Shown: in pieces, positions 1 through 10,262 of the stretch | Layout of the letters: the number at the start of each line of letters is the position of its first letter | Position numbering within the stretch: the stretch's first letter is position 1 | From: Cherax quadricarinatus | Lineage: Eukaryota; Arthropoda; Malacostraca; Decapoda; Parastacidae | Direction of reading: 5' to 3' | Assembly (NCBI RefSeq): GCF_038502225.1 | Contig: NC_091390.1 | Span: 11,368,727 to 11,432,726, forward strand | DNA: 64,000 bases | Position numbers and translations under genes: made by a program | The notes under the pieces: model-generated | What the model saw: the letters and a program-made list of their open reading frames with translations, nothing else | The model's database searches: none | Told to the model about the DNA's origin: nothing

Positions 1-180
1 TCCAGAACCTTCACAACTACGATGCTCTTCACACCAACTCCAAGACTGAGGGACTGATTACCTCGTCTTCTGTACATAGTTCTACTGTCTTCCAGTTATG
101 TCCTGGAATCTGTGTTGATAAAGCCACTGGATGGCGAAACGTCTATAATAAAGATACCCAGATGTTGCACATGTGTCTAG
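1..180 (+). mobile_element. Hammerhead-bearing (Penelope-type) element, 3' part
   Basis: The stretch matches, with substitutions, the right arm of the element at 18753-19427: same order of 'GAGGGACTGATTACCTC', a stem-loop 'GCCACTGGATGGC', GAAACGTC, AATAAAGATACCCAG and TGTTGCACATGTGTCT. The core at 115-143 reads TTGATAA, a GCC/GGC hairpin, GAAA, CGTC. The flanking strands TGTG and TATA pair with wobbles, and ATC pairs with GAT beyond an internal loop. The window edge cuts the 5' side. No coding sequence is present. Assignment to Penelope-like elements is an inference from the ribozyme core and from the GIY-YIG fragment near 41.9 kb. Confidence 0.6.
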
Positions 181-301
181 TTCTTAATTAAATACTGAAG
201 CCATATAAAATAAGTAAGCAAATTTAACACAGTTGGAATAAAATCTTTCACAAAATCTGTTTTTACACTTAAATTTCACTCTCCGTTGTCGCCGAAGGGA
301 T

Positions 302-590
302 ACCTTTGGTGGTCTGGTGGCTAAAGCTCCCGCTACACACACGGAGGGCCCGGGTTCGATTCCCGGCGGGTGGAAACATTTCGACACGTTTCCTTACACC
401 TGTTGTCCTGTTCACCTAGCAGCAAATAGGTACCTGGGTGTTAGTCGACTGGTGTGGGTCGCATCCTGGGGGACAAGATTAAGGACCCCAATGGAAATAA
501 GTTACAGTCCTCGATGACGCACTGACTTTCTTGGGTTATCCTGGGTATCTAACCCTCTGGGGTTAAAAATCCGAACGAAATCTTATCTTA
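302..590 (+). mobile_element. tRNA-derived SINE, near full length
   Basis: The head has a box A-like TGGTCTGGTGG at 310-320 and a perfect box B GGTTCGATTCC at 353-363, inside an intact T-arm (CCGGG/CCCGG). A body with 'GTACCTGGGTGTTAGTCG' and 'AAGGACCCCAATGG' follows, and the 3' end is an ATCTTATCTTA tail. The same family recurs at 29009-29298, 14780-15062 (minus) and 54655-54830, and as truncated copies inside the 21-bp satellite near the right edge. It is a Pol III-type retroposon that depends on a LINE for movement. No clear target duplication was found. Confidence 0.85.
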
Positions 591-961
591 CACCACTGAG
601 GGTTTTGCAAGTTATCAGTCATTCCAGAAGTCTGGGACTGGGTTCAGCAACTTTAATCAGAGGGAACTTGTATATGTCACTTGTTCCAAGAATTTAGTCC
701 TAGTTACTGTGCTCAGGCGTTTTAATTTTGAAGCCGACTTGATCAGATTTTATCTAATAGACTTCAAGACAAAAATTGGGAACCTTCAAGAGGCACGTAA
801 GCTCCCAGTCTTTTAATACCATGTTAATTTTCCACTATAATCTACCCTGTCCATAATTACTGCCGCATTTGTTTTGTCCGTAAAGCGAAGTCCGTGATCT
901 TTCCTTAATTCATGGTACAATTAAACAAATCTTTGAAGACAACTGCGTTGCAGAAGTCTGA
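591..961. other. Unique spacer, no gene seen
   Basis: This is single-copy AT-rich sequence between the SINE and the 19-bp array. I see no convincing open frame, RNA gene or repeat in it. Confidence 0.5.
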
Positions 962-3470
962 GCATCCATCTGCCTTGACAGCATCCATCTGCCTTGACAG
1001 CATCCATCTGCCTTCACAGCATCCATCTCCCTTCACAGCATCCATCTGCCTTCACAGCATCCACCTGCCTTCACAGCATCCACCTGCCTTCACAGCATCC
1101 ACCTGCCTTCACAGCATCCACCTGCCTTCACAGCATCCACCTGCCTTCACAGCATCCACCTGCCTTCACAGCATCCACCTGCCTTCACAGCATCCACCTG
1201 CCTTCACAGCATCCATCTGCCTTCACAGCATCCATCTGCCTTCACAGCATCCACCTGCCTTCACAGCATCCATCTGCCTTCACAGCATCCATCTGCCTTC
1301 ACAGCATCCACCTGCCTTCACAGCATCCACCTGCCTTCACAGCATCCATCTGCCTTCACAGCATCCATCTGCCTTCACAGCATCCATCTGCCTTCACAGC
1401 ATCCATCTGCCTTCACAGCATCCATCTGCCTTCACAGCATCCATCTGCCTTCACAGCATCCATCTGCCTTCACAGCATCCATCTGCCTTCACAGCATCCA
1501 TCTGCTTTCACAGCATCCATCTGCCTTCACAGCATCCACCTGCCTTCACAGCATCCACCTGCCTTCACAGCATCCATCTGCCTTCACAGCATCCATCTGC
1601 CTTCACAGCATCCATCTGCCTTCACAGCATCCATCTGCCTTCACAGCATCCATCTGCCTTCACAGCATCCATCTGCCTTCACAGCATCCATCTGCCTTCA
1701 CAGCATCCATCTGCCTTCACAGCATCCACCTGCCTTCACAGCATCTGCCTTCACAGCATCCTGCCTTCACAGCATCCATCTGCCTTCACAGCATCCATCT
1801 GCCTTCACAGCATCCATCTGCCTTCACAGCATCCATCTGCCTTCACAGCATCCATCTGCCTTCACAGCATCCATCTGCCTTCACAGCATCCATCTGCCTT
1901 CACAGCATCCATCTGCCTTCACAGCATCTATCTGCCTTCACAGCATCCATCCGCCTTCACAGCATCCATCCACCTTCACAGCATCCATCCGCCTTCACAG
2001 CATCCATCTGCCTTCACAGCATCCATCCGCCTTCACAGCATCCATCTGCCTTCACAGCATCCATCTGCCTTCACAGCATCCATCTGCCTTCACAGCATCC
2101 ATCTGCCTTCACAGCATCCATCTGCCTTCACAGCATCCATCTGCCTTCACAGCATCCATCTGCCTTCACAGCATCCATCTGCCTTCACAGCATCCATCTG
2201 CCTTCACAGCATCCATCTGCCTTCACAGCATCCATCTGCCTTCACAGCATCCATCTGCCTTCACAGCATCCATCTGCCTTCACAGCATCCATCTGCCTTC
2301 ACAGCATCCATCTGCCTTCACAGCATCCATCTGCCTTCACAGCATCCATCTGCCTTCACAGCATCCATCTGCCTTCACAGCATCCATCTGCCTTCACAGC
2401 ATCCATCTGCCTTCACAGCATCCATCTGCCTTCACAGCATCCACCTGCCTTCACAGCATCCACCTGCCTTCACAGCATCCACCTGCCTTCACAGCATCCA
2501 CCTGCCTTCACAGCATCCACCTGCCTTCACAGCATCCACCTGCCTTCACAGCATCCACCTGCCTTCACAGCATCCACCTGCCTTCACAGCATCCACCTGC
2601 CTTCACAGCATCCACCTGCCTTCACAGCATCCACCTGCCTTCACAGCATCCACCTGCCTTCACAGCATCCATCTGCCTTCACAGCATCCATCTGCCTTCA
2701 CAGCATCCATCTGCCTTCACAGCATCCACCTGCCTTCACAGCATCCACCTGCCTTCACAGCATCCACCTGCCTTCACAGCATCCACCTGCCTTCACAGCA
2801 TCCACCTGCCTTCACAGCATCCACCTGCCTTCACAGCATCCATCTGCCTTCACAGCATCCATCTGCCTTCACAGCATCCATCTGCCTTCACAGCATCCAC
2901 CTGCCTTCACAGCATCCACCTGCCTTCACAGCATCCACCTGCCTTCACAGCATCCACCTGCCTTCACAGCATCCACCTGCCTTCACAGCATCCACCTGCC
3001 TTCACAGCATCCACCTGCCTTCACAGCATCCACCTGCCTTCACAGCATCCACCTGCCTTCACAGCATCCACCTGCCTTCACAGCATCCACCTGCCTTCAC
3101 AGCATCCACCTGCCTTCACAGCATCCACCTGCCTTCACAGCATCCACCTGCCTTCACAGCATCCACCTGCCTTCACAGCATCCACCTGCCTTCACAGCAT
3201 CCACCTGCCTTCACAGCATCCACCTGCCTTCACAGCATCCACCTGCCTTCACAGCATCCACCTGCCTTCACAGCATCCACCTGCCTTCACAGCATCCATC
3301 TGCCTTCACAGCATCCACCTGCCTTCACAGCATCCATCTGCCTTCACAGCATCCATCTGCCTTCACAGCATCCACCTGCCTTCACAACATCCATCTGCCT
3401 TCACAGCATCCATCTGCCTTCACAGCATCCACCTGCCTTCACAACATCCATCAGCTTCACAGCATCCATC
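962..3470. repeat. 19-bp minisatellite, about 132 copies
   Basis: The unit is CATCCATCTGCCTTCACAG, with a frequent variant CATCCACCTGCCTTCACAG. The two variants occur in long blocks (mostly ATC before 2430, mostly ACC afterwards), as expected from local homogenisation by unequal exchange. The unit has no stop triplet in any plus-strand frame, so two plus-strand frames stay open for about 860-890 codons as a Ser/His/Leu/Thr-rich repeat. There is no codon bias, domain or splice context to support a protein. A few units are short (near 1740-1765). Confidence 0.97.
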
Positions 3471-3887
3471 AACTCTCAACCAACTCTTAACACTCACCAA
3501 CCAAAACCAATTAACAAACATCTATCTCTATTATACAATGTCATTCAACCATCAATCCTCACCTGGCAACCAGCACTAATGCAATAACACTTAACCAATA
3601 TCCAACAACCATCAACCAACATTTCCAACCAATGCCCATCAACTGAGATCCATCAATCAACACCCATCAAATATCAACAACTTCCAGTCGCCCAAAAATA
3701 TCAATCAACCACATTTAACTCATTTGATAATCATGAGTCACTAACACCTCTCAACCACAATCAATCAGCCATCAACCACAAACTCCTCTCAACCACAATC
3801 AATCAGTCATCAACCACAAACTCCTCTCAACCACAATCAATCAGCCATCAACCACCACTCACCACTAACAATACCATCGACAGAGCC
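3471..3887. repeat. C/A-rich G-poor tract with a 38-bp triplication
   Basis: The plus strand is built almost only from C, A and T words such as CAACCA and ATCAA. At 3747-3858 a 38-bp unit starting CCTCTCAACCACAATCAATC is repeated three times with one substitution. It bridges the 19-bp array and the CCA-rich array. Confidence 0.75.
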
Positions 3888-3929
3888 ATGAACGAAAGTA
3901 ACTACCCCCCCATGACCACCACAGCTACA

Positions 3930-6092
3930 ACCACCACCACCACACCACCAACACAGCATCACCACCACCACACCACCAACACAGCATCACCACCACCACA
4001 CCACCAACACAGCATCATCACCACCACACCACCACCAACACAGCATCACCACCACACCACCACCAACACACCATCACCACCAACACACCATCATCATCAC
4101 CACCACCACCACACCACCAACACAGCATCACCACCACCACCACCACCACACCACCAACACACCATCACCACCACCACCACACCACCAACACAGCATCACC
4201 ACCACCACCACCACACCAACACAGCATCACCACCACCACCACCACCACCACCACACCACCAACACAGCATCACCACCACCACCACCACCAACACAGCATC
4301 ACCACCACCACACCACCAACACAGCATCACCACCACCACACCACCAACACAGCATCACCACCACCACCACCACACCACCAACACAGCATCACCACCACCA
4401 ACACACCATCACCACCACCACACCACCAACACACCACCACACCACCAACACAGCATCACCACCACCACACCACCAACACACCATCATCACCACCACACCA
4501 ACACAGCATCACCACCACCACACCACCAACACCGTCATTACCACCACCACCACACTATCGCCACCATCACACCACCAACACAGCATCACCACCACCAACA
4601 CAGCATCACCACCACCACCACACCACCAACACACCATCATCACCACCACCACCACACCACCAACACAGCATCACCACCACCACACCACCAACACCGTCAT
4701 TACCACCACCACCACACCATCACCACCATCACCACCACCAACACAGCATCACCACCACCAACACAGCATCACCACCACCAACACAGCATCACCACCACCA
4801 CACCACCAACACAGCATCACCACCACCACCACACCACCAACACAGCATCACCACCACACCACCACCAACACAGCATCACCACCACACCACCACCAACACA
4901 GCATCACACCATCACCACCATCACACCACCAACACAGCATCACCACCACCAACACAGCATCACCACCACCACCACACCAACACAGCATCACCACCACCAC
5001 ACCACCAACACAGCATCACCACCACCACACCAACACAGCATCACCACCACCACACCACCAACACAGCATCACCACCACACCACCACCAACACACCATCAT
5101 CACCACCACCACACCACCAACACAGCATCACCACCACACCACCACCACACTATCACCACCATCACCATACCATCACCATCACCACACCATCACCACCACC
5201 ACACCATCACCACCACCACACCATCACCACCACCACACCATCACCACCACCACACCATCATCACCACCACACCAACACAGCATCACCACCACCACACCAC
5301 CAACACCGTCATTACCACCACCACCACACTATCGCCACCATCACACCACCAACACAGCATCACCACCACCAACACAGCATCACCACCACCAACACAGCAT
5401 CACACCATCACCACCATCACACCACCAACACAGCATCACCACCACCAACACAGCATCATCACCACCACCACCACACCAATAACACAGCATCACCACCACC
5501 ACACCACCAACACAGCATCACCACCACCACACCATCAACACAGCATCACCACCACCACACCACCAACACAGCATCACCACCACACCACCACCAACACACC
5601 ATCATCACCACCACCACCACACCACCAACACAGCATCACCACCACACCATCACCACCACCACACCATCACCACCACCACACCATCACCACCACCACACCA
5701 TCACCACCACCACACCATCACCACCACCACACCATCACCACCACCACACCATCACCACCACCACACCACCACCACACCATCACCACCACCACACCATCAC
5801 CACCACCACACCATCATCACCACCACTACCACACCACCAACACACCATCATCACTACCACCACCACACCATCACCACACCATCACCACCATCACCACCAT
5901 CACAACCACCACCACACCATCACCACCACCACACCATCACCACCACCACCACCATCACACCATCATCATCACCATCACCACACCACCACCACCACCACAC
6001 CATCACCACCATCACACCACCACCACCACACCACCACCACGCCATCACCATCACCACACCATCACCACCATCACACCATCACCATCACACCA
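3930..6092. repeat. CCA/ACC-rich irregular satellite, 2.2 kb
   Basis: The tract is irregular CAC/CCA triplets punctuated by AACACAGCAT and AACACACCAT words. It forms a loose higher-order pattern of about 25-40 bp. Guanine is nearly absent from the plus strand except in CAGCAT and CGTCAT. An open frame from 3888 to 6155 encodes a His/Thr/Pro repeat; I treat it as a by-product, because stops are simply not available in C/A-only sequence. Confidence 0.95.
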
Positions 6093-6181
6093 CGGACAAA
6101 AAAAATATCTAAAAACTTAAAATGGGACGACTTAATACCAGTTAAATATACATAAGAACAGCCAGAAAAACCGGAGCCCTG

Positions 6182-6530
6182 GCCGCCCCTGTGACCTGAG
6201 TTGTGCCGCCCCTGTGACCTGAGTTGTGCCGCCCCTGTGACCTGAGTTGTGCCGCCCCTGTGACCTGAGTTGTGCCGCCCCTGTGACCTGAGTTGTGCCG
6301 CCCCTGTGACCTGAGTTGTGCCGCCCCTGTGACCTGAGTTGTGCCGCCCCTGTGACCTGAGTTGTGCCGCCCCTGTGACCTGAGTTGTGCCGCCCCTGTG
6401 ACCTGAGTTGTGCCGCCCCTGTGACCTGAGTTGTGCCGCCCCTGTGACCTGAGTTGTGCCGCCCCTGTGACCTGAGTTGTGCCGCCCCTGTGACCTGAGT
6501 TGTGCCGCCCCTGTGACCTGAGTTGTGCAG
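6182..6530. repeat. 23-bp minisatellite, about 15 copies
   Basis: The unit begins GCCGCCCCTGTGACCTGAG and ends TTGT. Copies are essentially identical, which points to recent amplification. The minus strand is open through the array (23-residue repeat) because the unit has no minus-strand stop; there is no other support for a protein. Confidence 0.96.
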
Positions 6531-6550
6531 TAATACTTCATTATCCAGCT

Positions 6551-6733
6551 GCCGCAGACTCTATATTTCCTTCTCCCGTGGGAAAATAAGCAGACTCTAT
6601 ATTTCCTTCCCCCAGGGGAAAATAAGCAGACTATTTCCTTCCCCCAGAGGAAAATAAGCAGACACTATATTTCCTTCCCCCAGGGGAAAATAAGCAGACT
6701 ATTTCCTTCCCCCAGGGGAAAATAAACAGATTC
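6551..6733. repeat. Short minisatellite, 5 copies of about 29-34 bp
   Basis: The core word is TTTCCTTCCCCCAGGGGAAAA followed by TAAGCAGA, present five times in a 34-bp form and a 29-bp form that lacks CTATA. The unit contains the inverted pair TTTCC.../...GGAAA, so each copy could form a small hairpin. Confidence 0.85.
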
Positions 6734-7028
6734 TGCTCACAAACTTCTCCTTAATAGAGAAATATACAGAAGTTTTTGTACCAATGGACGCTCGGGATAG
6801 TAGCCGCTGGTTATAACACAAGACCAGAGGTGTTACTGTGGTTGTGTATACCGAAAGGTTACGTAATTAAGCGCTATACCCACAAGGGTCATACAGCTCT
6901 AAGTTAGGAAAGATTTGTCAGGAAACAAGTGCTTCCTGACGCGGGTCTTAGTGATGACCCACAGCTGGAGCTTCTGGTTACCCCTTTTTAGTACAAAACC
7001 TTTCCTTACGGGCTTAGAGCTGTTGTCC
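6734..7028. other. Unique spacer with a small retroposon-tail fragment
   Basis: At about 6868-6903, AGCGCTATACCCACAAGGGTC is the reverse complement of the 'CCTTGTGGGTTTAGCGC' tail motif seen at 9365, 38578, 46494 and 47800. At 6917-6941 GTCAGGAA/TTCCTGAC form an 8-bp inverted repeat. No gene is recognisable. Confidence 0.45.
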
Positions 7029-7200
7029 TACCTGAGCTCATTTACAGGCTACGAATTATCCTACCTCAGCTCATTTACAGGCTACGAATTATCCTACCTC
7101 AGCTCATTTACAGGCTACGAATTATCCTATCTCAGCTCATTTACAGGCTACGAATTATCCTACCTCAGCTCATTTACAGGCTACGAATTATCCTATAGTT
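7029..7200. repeat. 33-bp minisatellite, 5 copies
   Basis: The unit contains CTCATTTACAGGCTACGAAT and CTACCTCAG. Its period of 33 bp is a multiple of three, so a frame from 6915 to 7268 reads an 11-residue repeat. That frame has no other support. Confidence 0.9.
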
Positions 7201-7433
7201 ATCCTATAAGTTATATTTTTTATAGCATAATTTTTACTAGATTAGTTACACTATTGTATTATAATTAGGCCAGATTTATTTAGGCTAGAGTTGTTTTGTT
7301 TGTTGAAATTAAATTTGGTTAAGCTAGGTTTGGTTAGGTTAGTTTCGGTAGGGAAAGTTAGGTTATGTTAGATTTTAATTGGCTATGTTTAGAGTTGACT
7401 GGGATGTGTTAGTTTAACCACATTCAGATTAAC

Positions 7434-7665
7434 AAATGTTTATGCTCAAGAAATCGTAATGACACGATTGCAAATAAACCATACCCCCGGCCGGGATTGA
7501 ACCCGCGGTCATAGAGTCTCAAAACTCCAGCCCGTCGCGGTGGCTACCGCGACGGGCTGGAGTTTTGAGACTATGATAGTGGCTACCGCGACGGGCTGGA
7601 GTTTTGAGACTCTATGACCGCGGGTTCAATCCCGGCCGGGGGTATGGTTTAAATGTTTATGCTCA
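7434..7665. mobile_element. Inverted tRNA-SINE dimer with 15-bp target duplication
   Basis: A second tRNA-like family (box B GGTTCAATCCC at about 7623-7633) is present head-to-head with itself. The arms at 7477-7542 and 7585-7650 are inverted repeats, beginning AACCATACCCCCGG on the left, with an extra partial head between them. The whole insertion, 7449-7650, is bounded by identical AAATGTTTATGCTCA at 7434-7448 and 7651-7665. The left copy carries the 3' tail (ATCGTGTCATTACGATTTCT on the minus strand); the right copy lacks it. The arrangement fits one retrotransposition event that produced an inverted dimer. Confidence 0.8.
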
Positions 7666-8019
7666 TTTAACATCCTATATCCTTACGTCTTGCAACACGG
7701 GACACGACGTCGCTTAAAGCGTCGATAACTGATGATTCTCCGCTTAAGAGGACAGAATTCCATCTTATACTCAGTCAACATATCAGACCACAACTCTGTC
7801 AGCCTTAAATACCAGTAATGATGCGAACCTCCGTCTATCACCTGGAGTCCAGTAATGGACATAATCCCAGCCTTCAGACTGACCGTAGCCAATACTTGGT
7901 CGTATATCACCACGGTCAAGGTGGTGAGGCAACAGCGCCCTCCAGCCATAACAAGCTCCATCATAGTTATGGTGGTGCAGCAGGAGCAGCACCTGCCAAC
8001 CAGATCAGACTCCTCACCA
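7666..8019. other. Spacer with diverged units of the 52-bp array
   Basis: From about 7906 words such as GGTCAAGGTGGTG and CACCACAGTCAAGGTGATGCAG are recognisable relatives of the clean 52-bp unit that follows. The rest (7666-7900) is unique, with no gene I can support. Confidence 0.45.
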
Positions 8020-8662
8020 CAGTCAAGGTGATGCAGTAGCATCACCTTCCAGATCAAACAACCCTTCACAGTCAAGGTGATGCAGTAGCATTACCTTCCA
8101 GATCAAACAACCCTTCACAGTCAAGGTAATGCAGTAGCATCACCTTCCAGATCAAACAACCCTTCACCACAGTCAAGGTAATGCAGTAGCATCACCTTCC
8201 AGATCAAACAACCCTTCACCACAGTCAAGGTAATGCAGTAGCATCACCTTCCAGATCAAACAACCCTTCATCACAGTCAAGGTAATGCAGTAGCATCACC
8301 TTCCAGACCAAACAACCCTCCACCACAGTCAAGGTAATGCAGTAGCATCACCTTCCAGATCAAACAACCCTTCACCACAGTCAAGGTAATGCAGTAGCAT
8401 CACCTTCCAGACCAAACAACCCTTCACCACAGTCAAGGTAATGCAGCAGCATCACCTTCCAGACCAAACAACCCTTCATCACAGTCAAGGTAATGCAGTA
8501 GCATCACCTTCCAGATCAAACAACCCTTCACCACAGTCAAGGTAATGCAGCAGCATCACCTTCCAGACCAAACAACCCTTCACCACAGTCAAGGTAATGC
8601 AGCAGCATCACCTTCCAGACCAAACAACCCTTCACCACAGTCAAGGTAATGCAGCAGCATCA
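8020..8662. repeat. 52-bp minisatellite, about 12 copies
   Basis: Units contain CAGTCAAGGTAATGCAGTAG and ACCTTCCAGATCAAACAACC. Early copies are a few bases shorter because CCA is missing before CAGTC. Copies differ at a few sites (TAG/CAG, GATC/GACC). Confidence 0.93.
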
Positions 8663-8986
8663 CCCCTCTGCTTGGCCCAATACTTTACACTCAAAGATTA
8701 CATTATCATCAAATATATTTTAGAGGAAATGCTAATCCCACTGATCTGAAACAGCGCATGGAATGGGAGTTATCCCTCTGACATATCTGTTACCTATCTA
8801 TTCCAGCAGTCTGGCTGGGCCAGGCTTTTACTGGTACTTGCCTGGTCAACCAGGCTGTTGCTTTTGGTGGCTCGCTAACCCATATATCCATCACAGTTTG
8901 ATTCATCTGATACTAAGTTGCGATGAAGTTCAGAATTTTTACACTTGTTCCAGCAATATTTCTGGTTGTAATGTTGTTGGTAGAAT
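8663..8986. other. Spacer with a degraded CR1-like 3' end
   Basis: At about 8815-8900, GCCTGGTCAACCAGGCTGTT and the following sequence resemble the 3' coding end of the CR1-like family seen at 39467 and 47508 ('GATCAACCAGGCTGTTACTG'). The match is short and degenerate. Nothing else is recognised. Confidence 0.4.
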
Positions 8987-9138
8987 TACCACTACTACTA
9001 CTACTACTACCACTACTACTACTACCACTACTACTACTACTACTACTACCACTACTACTACTACCACTACTACTACTACTACTACTACCACTACTACCAC
9101 TACTACTACTACTACCACTACTACCACTACTACTACTA

Positions 9139-9169
<31 letters not shown>

Positions 9170-9190
9170 CATCACTACTATTACTACCTA
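8987..9190. repeat. (ACT)n trinucleotide microsatellite
   Basis: About 200 bp of ACT triplets with interspersed ACC. It is a simple trinucleotide repeat, so all frames are open (poly-Thr, poly-Leu, poly-Val on the minus strand). Confidence 0.97.
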
Positions 9191-9254
9191 CAGTAATTAC
9201 ATTATTCTTTTACATCTCTCTAATACCTATATATATCCTCTGTGTTCATGTATT

Positions 9255-9330
9255 GTCTGTAACGGCTTGACAAAGCTCCTGAAGAGCGAAACGTTGCCAC
9301 AATAAAATGTCACATTAGTTACACTTGTGT
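9255..9330 (+). mobile_element. Short hammerhead-bearing element fragment
   Basis: The order is stem I strand GGC, TTGACAA, hairpin GCTC/GAGC, GAAA, CGTT, stem I partner GCC, then CAATAAA and ACACTTGTGTCCTTTCA. It is the most diverged family member, yet both helices are preserved by paired changes. Confidence 0.55.
9262..9300 (+). ncRNA. Hammerhead-like ribozyme core
   Basis: The core reads TTGACAA, one unpaired A, a 4-bp stem II (GCTC/GAGC, loop CTGAA), GAAA and CGTT, with stem I closed by GGC/GCC. Relative to the canonical CUGAUGA it has substitutions, and it has the extra A found in all copies here, so activity is uncertain. Confidence 0.4.
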
Positions 9331-9357
9331 CCTTTCACTTAAAATATTGCTAATATT

Positions 9358-9417
9358 TGTTAGTGTTATAATAAAGCGCTAAATCCACAAGAGTAATGCA
9401 GCGCTGTATCTGTTAGT
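9358..9417 (-). mobile_element. 46-bp micro-retroposon with 7-bp target duplication
   Basis: TGTTAGT occurs at 9358-9364 and 9411-9417 around a 46-bp insert. On the minus strand the insert reads through AGCGCTGCATTACTCTTGTGG and ends TTTATTATAAC. It is the tail of the dispersed family that also made the inserts at 38578-38630 and 46494-46534. Confidence 0.65.
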
Positions 9418-10107
9418 AGCATATTGAATAGTCGAGGTCCATGTATGTTCATGGTCTTGCGCACTTTACGGCAGTGCTTTACACTAGTTATTTATGGTGG
9501 TGCATAGGTTCAAGACTAGGCCCTCCGGTAATTGCTTTTGATACAAAGAAGGTTGTATTTTAGTTAATTAGATTAGTAGAGCTTTATCCACATCACGACA
9601 CCTTCCTTCCTGGAGAGTCGAGGCATGTCAGTAGTTCCTAGCCCGTTAAAAATCAACGTACATGATTTGTTTACATCGTAGACAGTAATGTTCCTGACAG
9701 ACACCAGATGGGAAGCGGTGCATCAAAGTTGTTGCCTCCCTCAACTGACCATATCCTGCAGAGTGATATATGCAATTCTCATTATGATTTGACGTGAATG
9801 TTGACCTAATTATGCTGTTATGATGGGAAGATTGCTGTGTGTCTGGGAGTGAGTATAAATCTTGATTACAGAGGTTGATTCAGCTTAACCATGTCGGGAT
9901 GGACGCTACCAGTGTGTGAACTAACCGATAGCCACAAATACATCAAGTCAGTAAATAGGGACCCCTGGTGGAGCTGGACTACCCTGACGCTCATAATAAT
10001 TTCGATATTGTAGAGATAACCGCTGCCTCCACGCGCTGTACCCACCGATTTGTGTTTGCAAGGGTTGAATCACAACTCCTGACCCCCGCCTTTAAGTTTC
10101 ACCGACA
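9418..10107. other. Unique spacer, no gene seen
   Basis: This is single-copy sequence. Near 10060-10095 'AATCACAACTCCTGACCCC' resembles the CR1-like 3' UTR word found at 37110 and 23605. No open frame of note. Confidence 0.4.
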
Positions 10108-10262
10108 GGCATTAGTGGTTCCCAACTCTTATCATGGGGAGCGCTAAACACGTAGGGTTTATACAGTGCCTGTTGGAGGGGGATGGAAGGCATTTAGGCT
10201 CAATTCAGGGAATTGGAGCACAGATTCAATTCCCTAGATCAAGAGCCCCCTTGAGGGGGTCC
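10108..10262 (+). mobile_element. Dispersed retroposon fragment (same family as 47657-47850)
   Basis: GTGGTTCCCAACTCTTATCA, GAGCGCTAAACACGTAGG, GGAGCACAGATTCAATTCCC and AAGAGCCCCCTTGAGGGG match the reverse complement of the copy at 47657-47850. Its internal words also appear in the micro-retroposons. The 31-bp array begins directly after it. Confidence 0.55.

Noticed and set aside
302..370. Functional tRNA gene
   Set aside because: Box A/B and T-arm are tRNA-like, but it is the head of a multi-copy SINE with a shared body and ATCTT tail, and no acceptor stem closes it.
912..3587. Two overlapping 860-890 codon frames of Ser/His/Leu/Pro repeats
   Set aside because: They are the same 19-bp minisatellite read in different frames; openness follows from a stop-free unit, and no start context or domain supports a protein.
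3888..6155. 755-codon His/Thr/Pro-rich protein (metal-binding-like)
   Set aside because: The DNA is an irregular CCA/CAC satellite; stops cannot form without G or T. No independent coding evidence.
6915..7268. 117-residue frame with a hydrophobic N-terminus that could pass as a secreted repeat protein
   Set aside because: It is a 33-bp minisatellite with random flanks; the hydrophobic start is probably chance.
7290..7385. Arthropod telomere repeat (TTAGG)n
   Set aside because: Only scattered GGTTAGGTTAG words with irregular spacing; no tandem TTAGG run.
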